A DNA stretch of 64,000 nucleotides from Rhizobium sp. BK376. GTDB lineage: Bacteria > Pseudomonadota > Alphaproteobacteria > Rhizobiales > Rhizobiaceae. The notes below the pieces were generated by a model, which was not told the DNA's origin, made no database searches, and worked only from the letters and a program-made list of their open reading frames with translations. This document shows positions 35,603-44,813 of this stretch, piece after piece (the first letter of the stretch is position 1; each line of letters begins with the position of its first letter). The position numbers and the translations under genes are program-made. The DNA lies in the NCBI RefSeq assembly GCF_004341625.1, contig NZ_SLZG01000020.1, forward strand, positions 1 to 64,000, given 5' to 3'.

Positions 35603-36385
35603 TCAGCCAATCATCAACGTTCCCCAGTTCCGATAGAGGATGTAACCGGCAACGATGAAGATGAGTGCGGAAAACAGGCGGTTGAGGATGTCCTTATAAC
35701 CGCTGAGGCGTATGGCGAGCAGCATGCCGAGCACACCGCCGACGATGCCGCCGCCGATGAACTCAGCGGCGAGCCACCAGTCCACCAGACCCGAACTTGC
35801 GTAGTTCAGGGCGGTCGCCAATCCGAACGCACCGACAGAGAGGAGAGATGTGCCGATCGCATTGATCATCGGCATGCCGGTCGCCAGCATCAGACCGGGA
35901 ACGATCAGGAATCCGCCGCCGATTCCGAAGAAGCCGGATGCGGCGCCGGCGGCGAGCGCCACGGCTGCGGTCGTGAGGCACATTCTGAGGTCGATCGGTC
36001 GGCATTCTATCGAAGCCGACTTCTTCGGCCTCAGCATCAAGATGCCAACGACGACCATCAGAACACCGAAAAGAAAGATCAGGCGATCGCCATCCATGGC
36101 CTTACCTAAACTAGAACCGCCAAGCGCGCCGACGACGCCGAGCGTGGAGAAGACGGCCGCGCAGCGCCACCAGACGTGACCCTTGATCGCATGACTTGCG
36201 AAGTTCGCAAACGCGTTCATGGAGACGGCAAGCGCACCTGTGCCAATGGCGACATGGGGCTGCGCCACGCCAACGACGTAAAGGAGTAGCGGAGTCGCCA
36301 GGATGGACCCGCCGCCGCCAAGCAGACCGAGCATGAAGCCGACGATCCCGCCGGAGCCGGCCGCCGCGAGGATGGAGGTGCTCAT
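35603..36385 (-). CDS. TauE/SafE sulfite/organosulfur exporter
   Basis: A 260-residue membrane protein with about eight membrane segments and the paired glycine-rich motifs of the TauE/SafE family (GFMLGLLGGGGSILATPLLL and SGFFGIGGGFLIVPGLML). It is the last gene of the Blh-BigR operon, starting at 36385 within an ATGA overlap with the preceding gene. In this setting export of sulfite formed by persulfide oxidation is the likely task. A decayed paralogue lies at 1756-1929. Confidence 0.9.
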   Translation of the reverse strand: MSTSILAAAGSGGIVGFMLGLLGGGGSILATPLLLYVVGVAQPHVAIGTGALAVSMNAFANFASHAIKGHVWWRCAAVFSTLGVVGALGGSSLGKAMDGDRLIFLFGVLMVVVGILMLRPKKSASIECRPIDLRMCLTTAAVALAAGAASGFFGIGGGFLIVPGLMLATGMPMINAIGTSLLSVGAFGLATALNYASSGLVDWWLAAEFIGGGIVGGVLGMLLAIRLSGYKDILNRLFSALIFIVAGYILYRNWGTLMIG

Positions 36386-36813
36386 GAGCTTCTGCTCCAT
36401 ACTTTGTCATACAAGATCATTCCAGAAAGCATGGCGATGACAAATAGAATCGCCTGCGGGATGCCGACGGATAGGGCGGCGACCGCGGGTCCCGGACAGA
36501 AGCCACCGATGCCCCAGCCCAGACCGAACAAAGCCGAACCGGCGACCAGAGGTGCATCGATCCGCCGGTTCGTCGGCACATGGAACGTATTGTCAAAGAC
36601 CGGATGCCGCATCCGCTTCATCACTCGTATGCCGAGGAAGGCAACGACGACGGCGCCGCCGAGGACGAAGGCGAGACTCGGGTCCCAAACACCGAAGACG
36701 TCCAGGAAGCCCTGGACCCGGGCCGGGTTCAGCATGCCGGAGAGCGACAGGCCGAAGCCGAAGACGATGCCCGAGGCGAGAGCGGCAACGAATTGCGAGA
36801 TGTCCCGGTTCAT
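36382..36813 (-). CDS. YeeE/YedE-type sulfur transporter subunit (DUF6691)
   Basis: A 143-residue membrane protein with GIVFGFGLSLSGMLNPARVQ near the N-terminus and WGIGGFCPGPAVAALSVG in the second half; the conserved Cys in GGFCPGPA is typical. It is one half of a split YeeE/YedE (PmpA/PmpB-like) pair thought to import or export thiosulfate or persulfide sulfur. The start at 36813 is set by the ATGA overlap with the upstream half; the longer open frame reaching 37260 is antisense-like filler. Confidence 0.9.
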   Translation of the reverse strand: MNRDISQFVAALASGIVFGFGLSLSGMLNPARVQGFLDVFGVWDPSLAFVLGGAVVVAFLGIRVMKRMRHPVFDNTFHVPTNRRIDAPLVAGSALFGLGWGIGGFCPGPAVAALSVGIPQAILFVIAMLSGMILYDKVWSRSS

Positions 36814-37220
36814 AATCCGAGACCTCGCACAATAGCGACGGCGGCCACGCCGGCCGTCAGGAACGTGGCGACCGCCACCATGGAACGCGGCGACAAGCGC
36901 GCAAGCCCGAGCACGCCGTGGCCGCTGGTGCAGCCCGATCCCATGCGAGAGCCAAAGCCGACGAGCAGTCCGGCGACGATGATCAGCGGCCAGCCGGTGG
37001 AGATCTGCACGATCGGCCAGCCGCCGAATATGATCAGGTAGGCGAGCGGTCCCAGCAGCAGCCCGATGACAAAGGGGAGATTGGTGGCCAGGCCGACGCC
37101 TTGGACGAGACGCCCGACGATCCCGCTGATCCCGGCGATCCGCCCGTTGAGGAGCAGTAGCATGACTGCTGAGGCACCGATGAGCATGCCCCCAACCAAT
37201 GAAGGAAGATGCGCACTCAT
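36810..37220 (-). CDS. YeeE/YedE-type sulfur transporter subunit
   Basis: A 136-residue membrane protein (four segments) with GGMLIGASAVMLLLLNGRIA and the cysteine motif GFGSRMGSGCTSGHGVLGLA, characteristic of YeeE/YedE sulfur-transport proteins. It overlaps bigR upstream and its partner downstream by ATGA, so translation is coupled throughout. Confidence 0.9.
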   Translation of the reverse strand: MSAHLPSLVGGMLIGASAVMLLLLNGRIAGISGIVGRLVQGVGLATNLPFVIGLLLGPLAYLIIFGGWPIVQISTGWPLIIVAGLLVGFGSRMGSGCTSGHGVLGLARLSPRSMVAVATFLTAGVAAVAIVRGLGL

Positions 37221-37558
37221 TTTTCTTCCTCCACACAGAAGATGTCATAGAGGGCAGCAACCAGTCGGGCGGCCTTCTCCTCCGTCAGGCGATAGAAGAT
37301 CTGTTTTTTCTCCCTACGCGTTTCGACGATGCCGGAGCCGCGCAGCACCGTCAGATGCTGCGACAGATGCGGCTGGTGGACGTCTACCTTCCCTTCCAGC
37401 TCGCCGACCGAATACTCGCCTTCCATCAGGCTACAGACGATCATCAGGCGTGCGGGATGGGACAGCGTCTTCAAGAGGTTGGCGACCTCTCCGGCCCGAC
37501 TGGCGATCTCGGCTGGAGAAAGCCCGGCCTTCATCATCGCGTTCAGGTCAGTGCTCAT
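37217..37558 (-). CDS. bigR: BigR/SqrR-type ArsR-family persulfide sensor
   Basis: A 113-residue ArsR-family winged-helix repressor. The recognition helix region is HQPHLSQHLTVLRGSG. Cys42 (in VCSLMEGEYSV) and Cys108 (in DIFCVEEE) fall exactly where BigR has the pair that forms a disulfide or persulfide bridge and releases DNA. It represses its own operon until reactive sulfur accumulates. The start at 37558 gives an ATGA overlap with blh; ATG 37564 is also possible. Confidence 0.94.
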   Translation of the reverse strand: MSTDLNAMMKAGLSPAEIASRAGEVANLLKTLSHPARLMIVCSLMEGEYSVGELEGKVDVHQPHLSQHLTVLRGSGIVETRREKKQIFYRLTEEKAARLVAALYDIFCVEEEK

Positions 37559-38853
37559 TCCCATACCGCTCCCTGCAATGCATCGAGCGGAAACTTGAGG
37601 TAGCGCCTGCCGTTCGCTTCAGGCTCCGGGAGCCGCCCACCGCAGATGTTTACCTGCAAGGCATGCAGGATGAGCTTCGGCATTGGCAGTGTCCTGTCCC
37701 GCCTCGCCCGCAGCGCCACGAACTCTTCGTCACTCACGCCAGCAAGATGCGGATTGGACTTCTTCTGCTCGGCCACCGTGCTTTCCCAACGAGGGGCCCG
37801 GCCATCGGGCTGATAGTCGTGGCCGGTGAAAATCCGCGTCTCGTCCGGGAGCGAGAGGATCTCTTGGATCGACTTCCACAAAACCCGTGCGTCGCCGCCG
37901 GGGAAGTCGGCACGCGCCGTGCCGCTATCGGGCATGAAGAGCGTGTCGTGCACGAAGGCCGCGTCGCCAATCACATAGGTGATAGAGGCGAGTGTATGTC
38001 CGGGCGAGAACAGCACTTTCGCATCGATCGATCCGACCTTGAGCGCATCCCCATCGGCGAAGAGGCGGTCCCATTGCGAGCCGTCGGTGGCAAGCTCGGG
38101 CCAGTTGTAGATGCCACTCCACAGCTTCTGGACGTCCACAACGTGCTCGCCGATCGCCGTCTGCGCGCCCGTCCTCTCCTTCAGATACTGGGCCGCCGAA
38201 AAATGGTCGGCATGCGGGTGGGTATCGAGAATCCATTCGACAGTGAGCCCGTTGTCGCGGACGTAGTCGAGGATCGCGTCGGCATTGAAGGTCGCCGTTG
38301 CACCTGACTTCTCATCGAAATCGAGGACAGGGTCTATGACGGCGCACACTCGGGTCGCCGGATCGGAAACCACGTACTGAACGCTCCAGGTGCGCTTGTC
38401 GAAGAAACCCTTCACCTGTGGACGGCGCGCTGCATGTCGCTTGAGCCAAGCCGCAGCGACGCCTGTTTCGACGCCGCGGCTTCGTCCGAATTCAACGATC
38501 TCATCCGCGGACATGCGACCGTCGAGCGCCTCTCCGATCAGGTAGAGACTGACTGAGCGCGTGCCGGTCTTGCAATGGGCGAACACCAGACCTTCCGATC
38601 CATTGACAGCGCGCTGGAAGGCTCGCACATCCGCCTCGGTGATGGTACTGGTCGTGACCGGAATGAACGCATAGGAAAGGTCGCAGTGCTTTGCTTCCCG
38701 CTGCTCGGCCAGCGTTCCGGGCTGTGCAGGATCTTCGTCATTCGGCCGGTTGTTGATGAGCGTGGTGAATCCTTTGCCCCGAAGCGACCGTATGTCCTCC
38801 ATGCTCGGCTGCGATGAGACCGAGAGTTTCTCGGATATTGCGGTGATATGCAT
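37555..38853 (-). CDS. blh: Blh, bifunctional sulfur transferase/persulfide dioxygenase
   Basis: A 432-residue fusion. The N-terminal DUF442/rhodanese-phosphatase-like domain carries the loop HCKTGTRSVSLYLIG with Cys94. From about residue 140 comes a metallo-beta-lactamase-fold persulfide dioxygenase with the metal motif THPHADH, LFSPGHT and FTGHDYQPDGR. It oxidises sulfane sulfur made from hydrogen sulfide, to sulfite. The start at 38853 follows GGAGTCAGCA. It is the first gene of the five-gene operon blh-bigR-yeeE-yeeE-tauE. The AT-rich operator lies just upstream. Confidence 0.94.
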   Translation of the reverse strand: MHITAISEKLSVSSQPSMEDIRSLRGKGFTTLINNRPNDEDPAQPGTLAEQREAKHCDLSYAFIPVTTSTITEADVRAFQRAVNGSEGLVFAHCKTGTRSVSLYLIGEALDGRMSADEIVEFGRSRGVETGVAAAWLKRHAARRPQVKGFFDKRTWSVQYVVSDPATRVCAVIDPVLDFDEKSGATATFNADAILDYVRDNGLTVEWILDTHPHADHFSAAQYLKERTGAQTAIGEHVVDVQKLWSGIYNWPELATDGSQWDRLFADGDALKVGSIDAKVLFSPGHTLASITYVIGDAAFVHDTLFMPDSGTARADFPGGDARVLWKSIQEILSLPDETRIFTGHDYQPDGRAPRWESTVAEQKKSNPHLAGVSDEEFVALRARRDRTLPMPKLILHALQVNICGGRLPEPEANGRRYLKFPLDALQGAVWE

Positions 38854-38876
38854 TGCTGACTCCATAGAGATAGCTC

Positions 38877-38905
38877 ATTATATGATCTAATATATTATAT
38901 ATTAA
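38877..38905. promoter_or_regulatory. AT-rich near-palindrome, probable BigR operator
   Basis: A 29-bp run almost entirely of A and T just upstream of blh, with an internal near-palindrome AATATATTATATATT. BigR is known to bind an AT-rich inverted repeat covering the -10 region of its operon, so this is the likely site. The half-site boundaries are not certain. Confidence 0.6.
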
Positions 38906-39357
38906 CTATTTCTCAAGAGCAGGCGTGGACATTTATGTTTTATCTTTGTTCGCTGAATCTCGCAGTCGGCTTTCCCTCTGACGTCGCTCGAGGCGCACGC
39001 AAGCCGAAGCACACGATCTCTCGACAGGCAGGCTGGGGGCGGTCTGCCAGATTGTCGCACCGTGCGCCTATTCACCGGGCTTTTAGCCCTCAGCGACCCA
39101 GCCCTTCAAGACAAGGTAACGATCGGCATTCCGGCCTGCTCGGCACTCGCCGGTATTGGGGGACCGTCCTTAGCGGTCTATACGGTCAGCGGTTAGGCGT
39201 TTAGAGGAGTTATACCTGCATCCCTTGCGGTCGGATTCGGTGATATCCTGCTCGGGTTAGACTTGAGCTCCCCTTGTCGCAGCGAGGCATTGCCACCAAA
39301 GACCGAACAGGCATCACGCCTTGCGAAAATGGGACCGTAGAAAGCCCCTTGCCGTGA
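38906..39357. other. intergenic, no supported gene
   Basis: About 450 bases. An open plus-strand frame (38935-39204) has no ribosome site and no protein-like pattern. Nothing else is seen. Confidence 0.4.
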
Positions 39358-39708
39358 TCAGCGATGGCCGAACGATATGATTTGTAAAATGACTGCCCCA
39401 ATCACAACACCGGTTAAGCCGCCAAGCGCCTTCAGTAGCGCGTCGTTGACCCTGGGATCGCGCCTTGGTGAGATGAGAAGCAAAATCTCGGACACTATGG
39501 CGCCGACAATACAGAATATTGCAACCACGCGCCGGTCGTCGGGATAAGAAAATGCAAAAAGCATCGACAACAGCACGAACATCGAAAGACTGTCGACGTT
39601 TGCGGTGGCAATAGCGCGCGGGCGCCAGCGCAACGGCGCAAGCGCCAAGAAACCCATGGTCGCCAACGAGATCCAAGCTATCACTCGGACCATATCAATA
39701 ACACTCAT
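39358..39708 (-). CDS. VanZ-like small membrane protein
   Basis: A 116-residue protein with three or four membrane segments. The arrangement FVLLSMLFAFSYPDDRRVVA ... SEILLLISPRRDPRVNDALLKALGGLTGVVIG resembles VanZ-like proteins of rhizobia. The function of this family is not established. The start at 39708 is the ATG that begins the first hydrophobic segment; ribosome site weak. Confidence 0.6.
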   Translation of the reverse strand: MSVIDMVRVIAWISLATMGFLALAPLRWRPRAIATANVDSLSMFVLLSMLFAFSYPDDRRVVAIFCIVGAIVSEILLLISPRRDPRVNDALLKALGGLTGVVIGAVILQIISFGHR

Positions 39709-39866
39709 GAGCACACGTTAGCAGAATATCGAAAACTCTCAAATCTCGACACAGCACAGGATATGAAATTCTCGGGTCCCTGAAATCATCGCCTTCACCC
39801 CAAGTCAAGGATGCTTGGAACCATGAAAATCGCAAACAGCGAGTTCCTGAGAAGGAAGCCGGACAG

Positions 39867-40175
39867 CTATTGGCCGAGAAAGGCGGGCAGGAGATTTGCA
39901 CGAGCCGAATAAGCCACCTGCCCAGATATGTGAAACACAAAAAACAAAAACGCTACCGCAGCACAGATTGCAATCACTATTGCCATGACCGGCCATTTCA
40001 TTTTGCCTTGTTGTTGAGGCACGGGCTCACGAACCCGTTGAACGTCTACCGGTGAGATCGACCCGGGATTGGGAAGCCAAGACAAATCCGCATCTGGGCT
40101 CTTCGGCAATCGCCTACGTCCCGGGGATGCGAAAACGTCTTTCGACACGGGTTCAAATTTTAGAACTTTGCCCAT
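39867..40175 (-). CDS. hypothetical single-span membrane protein
   Basis: A 102-residue protein: a proline-rich, charged N-terminal 58 residues, then one membrane segment (WPVMAIVIAICAAVAFLFFV) and a short tail. The ATG at 40175 follows GGAGGACGGTT, a strong ribosome site. No family recognised. Confidence 0.6.
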   Translation of the reverse strand: MGKVLKFEPVSKDVFASPGRRRLPKSPDADLSWLPNPGSISPVDVQRVREPVPQQQGKMKWPVMAIVIAICAAVAFLFFVFHISGQVAYSARANLLPAFLGQ

Positions 40176-40750
40176 AACCGTCCTCCAGCAGCTTCAAAGC
40201 CTATACACCCGTCAACGAGATTTGAAGGAAAATTGCGCATGAGCGCAGTTTCGCGATTTAAAAGCTTTTCCAGATCGCCCATTCACCTGATTGACGGTCG
40301 GGCATGCCCAAACCCGCAGCAACGAGCTCGGGCCAGGTGTCGGCGAAATCCGTAGCACCTTTCCTGCCTGGTTGACCGTCGCCACCTTTCCAAAGAGATC
40401 CCGCTTTGCCACCAACATGGTCATAACCGGAAAGGCTGCCGGCCAGATCATGGGCGACTGATGGTCACAGTCGTGACAATGATGGCGTCGTCCTTCACGC
40501 AGAGATCGACCCCGCAGGATTAGAGCGGATTGTTCGACGTCACGATGGGCACCCCCTGGATAATATATTCAGGTGGCCGTCAGCTGGATCGGTCATCTGT
40601 GTCGTGCGGCCGGAAAACAAGCCAGGCATGGCAGGCAGGCAACCTTGGCAAGCCGCCGCGACTTGCGAGTGTTTCGCCGCCAGGCCGTGGCGGACGCCTT
40701 AGATGGGAACGTACTCATCTTCAAGTGCGTAGATCGAAGGATTGAAATCG
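40176..40750. other. intergenic, no supported gene
   Basis: About 575 bases. Frames on both strands (for example minus 40212-40451) have no ribosome sites or recognisable motifs. It presumably contains promoters for the two flanking divergent genes. Confidence 0.4.
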
Positions 40751-41146
40751 ATGACAAAAGCTAACCGATCCAAATTCTGTTCCACCTATTCTCTCGTAGT
40801 CGTCCTGGTTCTCGGTTGTGCGGTTGGACCCGCCTTGGCAGCATCTTTGAAGAGCCTCATGGGGGACATGCGCGACAACACAAATTCGGCCAAGGATGTT
40901 CTCACCAACTTCGATACTGCTTCCGCAAATAGGATCATGGAACGCTATGCCGTTGACGCTCGGGCCGCCAGCGATATGTTCACCGGTCAAGGTGGCGCGA
41001 AAGAAAAGGATCTGGCATCTCGCTTCAAGCAGCTTGCCGCCACGGCAAACGCCACAAGTCAAGCGCCGATGACCAAGGCCGGATTTCGTAAGGCGTTGTC
41101 GGACGTGACGAACGAATGCAAATCTTGTCATTCGGCCTATAATTGA
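40751..41146 (+). CDS. cytochrome c'-like (class II c-type cytochrome)
   Basis: A 131-residue exported protein: signal peptide (VVVLVLGCAVGPALA, cleavage near residue 30), a four-helix-type body and the heme motif CKSCH at residues 123-127, only four residues from the C-terminus, as in cytochrome c'/class II cytochromes. The length suits the family. Such periplasmic proteins bind nitric oxide or carry electrons. The start at 40751 follows GAAGGA; TTG 40742 is an alternative. Confidence 0.88.
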   Translation: MTKANRSKFCSTYSLVVVLVLGCAVGPALAASLKSLMGDMRDNTNSAKDVLTNFDTASANRIMERYAVDARAASDMFTGQGGAKEKDLASRFKQLAATANATSQAPMTKAGFRKALSDVTNECKSCHSAYN

Positions 41147-41316
41147 TCGGCTGCGTTTGTGACCCGTTGAGCACCGAAAACAGACTTTCGAGGCTGGGCT
41201 GGCCAAGGGTGACGAGCAAGGCCGAATTAGCTATCGACCCGGTGCCGTTCAATGCCTTATCGAGAGCACTTGGGGATTTAAAGTCTTCGCAGCACTCAAG
41301 GCACGCGATGTGTTCG

Positions 41317-41853
41317 TCACTGATGGAAACTGCTGGCTTTGTTTGGCCGCCACTCATGACGCTCGAAAGCCCGGGGGTCCTCAGCGATCGCAGCAGATAC
41401 AACTGCCGATGCTTGCGCATTCGTTGCCTTCAGAAAGACCCCCTTGAAGTATGGCCGCTTCGATAAACGCGAAAGTCTCTTAGCGAGTATCAACGCCAAC
41501 GGCGAGGACGATGGCATCGGGACGATCGAATCGAATTGGCCCTCTAGGTGGCCAACCACTGCATCCAGAATTGTGGGAATATGCGCGTTGAGCAATTTAA
41601 TGCTGGATAAGCCCACGCTCAGTCCGTCGCGCTGCTTCAGTGCATAGATCAGAGGGCAGTTGTCACCAAGGACGCGCGTCTCACGCTGTCTCGCCTGCTT
41701 TGCGGATGTGCGCTTGCGCTGAAAAACACTGAAAACAGTGAAATCATCGAGATCATCTCTTGTTGGGTTTCCCTCCGCTGTGGTGGCGAGGTGCTCTGTA
41801 ATATCATGGTCGACGATGACCACGTTGCCTTCTATGCGCAGCCCCAACTTCAA
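41317..41853 (-). CDS. phosphoribosyltransferase-like hypothetical protein
   Basis: A 178-residue protein. The central stretch FDSIVPMPSSSPLALILAKR with a following basic helix resembles the first half of type I phosphoribosyltransferase-like proteins. The pyrophosphate-binding loop (normally near VDDxxxTG) is not found before the stop. Another frame (41025-41420) remains open across the end, so the gene may be truncated or shifted. Start at 41853 uncertain. Function not assignable. Confidence 0.4.
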   Translation of the reverse strand: MKLGLRIEGNVVIVDHDITEHLATTAEGNPTRDDLDDFTVFSVFQRKRTSAKQARQRETRVLGDNCPLIYALKQRDGLSVGLSSIKLLNAHIPTILDAVVGHLEGQFDSIVPMPSSSPLALILAKRLSRLSKRPYFKGVFLKATNAQASAVVSAAIAEDPRAFERHEWRPNKASSFHQ

Positions 41854-42135
41854 CTCCGACGTGTTCCATCAAGCATGGTCGCCGTTTAACATTTCATGGA
41901 CGATACCCGCAACACCGAAGGGGAAGAGATCCCCTACCCGAGCGCGCCGCCGTCGACTTGGCGAAAGCCTTGTTGCCAAACCATTTGGGCGAGATACATC
42001 TCTCCCGCTGCGGACATTTAATTCCAGTGCCCCTTGGCCGGTCTCCCCGTCTCATTGTTCCACAGCCTTTGGCGCCTGGCTGACGCAAGGTCCCGCCGAT
42101 GGAGGATGTGGCCGAGCGCGCCCCCAAGTCCGCTA

Positions 42136-42414
42136 TTACTTGTTCAGCGAATCCTTCACAGCCTTTGCAGGTGTGAAGCCGAGCTTCCTGGCGGCCGCGA
42201 CCTTGATGACCGCGCCAGTCGCGGGATTGCGCGCATCGCGCTCTGGCGTATCCTTTACCTTGAACTTACCGAAGCCTGGAATTGACGTTTCAGCGCCAGA
42301 GGTGGCGGCTGCGATGATAGAGGCAAACACCGCTTCTACGATCGTCTTTCCCTGGGACTTCGTCAGTCCATGATCGGCTGCGATCTTATCGGCGATTTCA
42401 TTGGTGGTGGTCAT
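42136..42414 (-). CDS. HU/IHF-family DNA-binding protein
   Basis: A 92-residue histone-like protein of standard length. Helical N-terminus (NEIADKIAADHGLTKSQGKT), the beta-arm region with GFGKFKVKDTPERDARNPAT and the C-terminal helix FTPAKAVKDSLNK. HU proteins bend and compact DNA. The start at 42414 follows AGGAGCTGTC. The pattern is HU-type rather than IHF. Confidence 0.93.
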   Translation of the reverse strand: MTTTNEIADKIAADHGLTKSQGKTIVEAVFASIIAAATSGAETSIPGFGKFKVKDTPERDARNPATGAVIKVAAARKLGFTPAKAVKDSLNK

Positions 42415-42711
42415 GACAGCTCCTGCGAAATACAGGAAAGCCTATGCACCGGAACTGCCACGTGTCACGGGCTTGTCATCCTTATCCGGCTTCAATTGTA
42501 GTATTTCCACAGGTTCCGGTGCGTCGCGAGCCCTTGCACCGAGCCGGCTCTCACATGCGAAAGCGAGATCGGTCGGTTGACGAAGCCACTCAACTAAGCC
42601 TGGAACCTCTGCTCACCAACGACAGATAAGCATCGGACCGGCCCGTTCGATTCCGGTTTGTGAGGTGTCAGGAGAGGCTCGATGCGCGCTCCTCCTCTCT
42701 CCCGCGTTCGT

Positions 42712-43341
42712 TTAGCAACAGAAGATCGAGCAGAACCGCGCGCAATTCCGGCCAGGGGTCTCCCCAATGCTTACGCTCGGTTCTTCCATCTCGATAAGGC
42801 AATGTAGTTTTGCAATGACGCCAATGATGGAGAGCGCTTGGGCGCGCAAAAGAGCGTGTGCGAGATCCATGGTGCGATCAGCGGCTTGGTTCTCGGCGGC
42901 GTAGGCCGCGCTGTAACCCAATTCTGAATCGGCCTTGTTCCAGGCGTTTCGAACGCTCGCCAGCTCGGCTTTGGCGACGGTGCGCGCCTCTTCCATCTCC
43001 AACCCGGGCAGGAGGCGATCGATTTCGTCAGCCGTGCGAGCCGAAATAGGCGTGGACCGATCGGGAACGGTCAGTTCGACGAGCGGAAATCCACCGACCT
43101 TACGCAAGAGCTTCCTTTCCAGCCGCTGCTGCCGCCGGGACAGCTCGTTCTGCCGGGTGTGGGCGGCATACCAGCGTCCCCAAGCGTGAATCACAGTATC
43201 CTCGCCGATGCAGCGGGCTGCCTCGGCGGGAACGTCGACGGCGATCTTTTCAGGCAAGGTCCCCAGGAAGATCGTCACGGACGACAACAAGTTTCCAGGG
43301 GAGTTTGTAGACAAAGTTCTGCTATTCTCAGAATCAGCCAT
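42712..43341 (-). CDS. hypothetical protein, cysteine-rich C-terminus
   Basis: A 209-residue soluble protein, largely helical (RWYAAHTRQNELSRRQQRLE; EMEEARTVAKAELASVRNAW; DRTMDLAHALLRAQALSIIG), ending in a cysteine-rich tail (NCARFCSIFCC). No family is recognised. It is transcribed divergently from the XRE-type regulator 134 bases away, a layout seen when the small regulator controls its neighbour. Start at 43341 without a strong ribosome site. Confidence 0.6.
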   Translation of the reverse strand: MADSENSRTLSTNSPGNLLSSVTIFLGTLPEKIAVDVPAEAARCIGEDTVIHAWGRWYAAHTRQNELSRRQQRLERKLLRKVGGFPLVELTVPDRSTPISARTADEIDRLLPGLEMEEARTVAKAELASVRNAWNKADSELGYSAAYAAENQAADRTMDLAHALLRAQALSIIGVIAKLHCLIEMEEPSVSIGETPGRNCARFCSIFCC

Positions 43342-43474
43342 GATCCAAGCTCCAGCAAGCTAGATTGTGGTAGGTCAAGCAGGGTGTTTGCAGCGCCTTG
43401 CTTGGCCGCGATCGCGGATTTTCCGATCGCCAAAAGAGTCTGAAAGATTGCATAAATAATGTCAAGGTTATGAT

Positions 43475-43717
43475 ATGATATCAGGTGATCAAGTTCGGAT
43501 GGCGCGAGCCGCGCTAAAATGGGGTGTCCGAGACTTGGCCAAGCGCGCAGCCGTTACAGCGGCTACCGTCACTCGAATAGAAGCAGGGCGACCCGGCCAT
43601 GCGGCCACGATACAAGCGATACAGGCGGCATTCGAACGAGCTGGGATCGAGTTCATCCAAGAAAACGGCGCCGGCGCCGGAGTTCGATTCGCGAAACCGA
43701 AAGCAGACGAGCAATAA
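43475..43717 (+). CDS. XRE-type helix-turn-helix regulator
   Basis: An 80-residue single-domain Xre/Cro-like DNA-binding protein: VRMARAALKWGVRDLAKRAA, VTAATVTRIEAGRPGHAATI gives the five-helix HTH pattern, and the tail AFERAGIEFIQENGAGAGVRF is typical of small rhizobial XRE regulators. The start at 43475 lies within ATATGATATCAGG. Likely to regulate itself and the divergent gene at 42712-43341. Confidence 0.85.
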   Translation: MISGDQVRMARAALKWGVRDLAKRAAVTAATVTRIEAGRPGHAATIQAIQAAFERAGIEFIQENGAGAGVRFAKPKADEQ

Positions 43718-44105
43718 TAACCGCCTTCCTGCTCCGTTTGAGCGCAAGGGGCGCTGTGACCTTATCAATATTCGCCCAGCCAGATCGCATGGAGTTCATT
43801 TGCAGAACCGGAGCTCCGTTATCGACGGCATCTACGCGGTCCGAAAGTATCGAAAGCCGCTGCATATCGATCAATGCAACAGCGCACCCCTTCAGCGCCC
43901 AAGCTGGTAGACTTGGCAGTGGTGACCGTCATAGTTTGCTTCCAGCGCCTGCAATCGTCGGGGACTTGGTCGTCCGACTGATCGGAAGACATGGCCGGAT
44001 CCCAGCTTGTCCCCTGCCTGCGACGGTGCAACTGTTTACTTAGGCTGGGATGGCCGGTTGGTGAATAGTTTACAGGTGCTCTGTGCGGCAGCGCTGCGCC
44101 GAGGT
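43718..44105. other. intergenic, no supported gene
   Basis: About 390 bases downstream of the XRE gene. Open frames exist on both strands but are without ribosome sites or motifs. Confidence 0.4.
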
Positions 44106-44741
44106 TCATCTGCCGTTATAACGCTCAAGCATTCGGCGCAGCTGCCGGTTCTGCTCGACGAGCTTGGCTGATAGTTGCGATCTCAAGCCTTCAATTTCCC
44201 GGTCCAGCTCCATCGCTTCGTCGAGAACCGTCTTCTTTGCCTGTACCGGCTGCTCTACTGCGATCGTCACGACCGCCGGCCTGGCAACGGCTTTTCGGGC
44301 CGTAGGCGCTCTTGTTCGCCGCTCTATCTGGCCTTCTGTGACAATTGCCGCACCCGGATCTTTCTCGGCAACCTGAATGGCGGAAAGGACCGGTGTTGGA
44401 TGATCCTGTCTTTCGACAGCACTTTCCGGGGGCTGCTCAGAAGGCGACGGACCAATTTGCGGCACTGGCGGGGGCGGCACAGTCTCGGCATCGGTCGGCT
44501 CGACCTGCCGGTCCGTCTCGTTCTCTTCAACGGTTAAATCAGGGATTGAAGCCGGGACCACGTTCAATTCAGGTTGGAGCGCCTGGCTCGGCGCGAGCTC
44601 CTCACCCGATGGCTCAGCGGCAGCCGCCTCATCCGGCGTCGCATCGGTTTCTTCGGTCTTGCGGCGCGATGCAAGGCCCTTGATTAGCTGCCATGGTGAT
44701 CGCATCGATCCCAAACTCCCGACTCGTTTGCTTGGTCCCAT
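44106..44741 (-). CDS. SyrB-like protein (paralogue 2)
   Basis: Up to 211 residues: a long acidic, proline-rich, probably disordered N-terminal part (for example TVPPPPVPQIGPSPSEQPPE), then a short C-terminal coiled coil (AMELDREIEGLRSQLSAKLV, EQNRQLRRMLERY) like the end of SyrB-type proteins. In Sinorhizobium meliloti, SyrB represses syrM and so affects nod and exo gene control. The start is unsure: ATG 44705 lies after GGGAG, and ATG 44741 further out. It sits directly downstream of another SyrB-like gene. Confidence 0.6.
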   Translation of the reverse strand: MGPSKRVGSLGSMRSPWQLIKGLASRRKTEETDATPDEAAAAEPSGEELAPSQALQPELNVVPASIPDLTVEENETDRQVEPTDAETVPPPPVPQIGPSPSEQPPESAVERQDHPTPVLSAIQVAEKDPGAAIVTEGQIERRTRAPTARKAVARPAVVTIAVEQPVQAKKTVLDEAMELDREIEGLRSQLSAKLVEQNRQLRRMLERYNGR

Positions 44742-44813
44742 AGTACTGAGCGGGAGGCCGGGCTTGCAATGCGAGCCCGGTCTTTAGTCACGACTTCTGC
44801 CGTAAATCTGCGG

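Noticed and set aside
36814..37260. N-terminal extension of the second YeeE-like gene
   Set aside because: The extension is arginine-rich out-of-frame reading of the neighbouring gene. The ATGA overlap at 36810-36813 fixes the real start.
41894..42127. Minus-strand frame between the phosphoribosyltransferase-like and HU genes
   Set aside because: Arginine-rich, no ribosome site and no recognisable motif.
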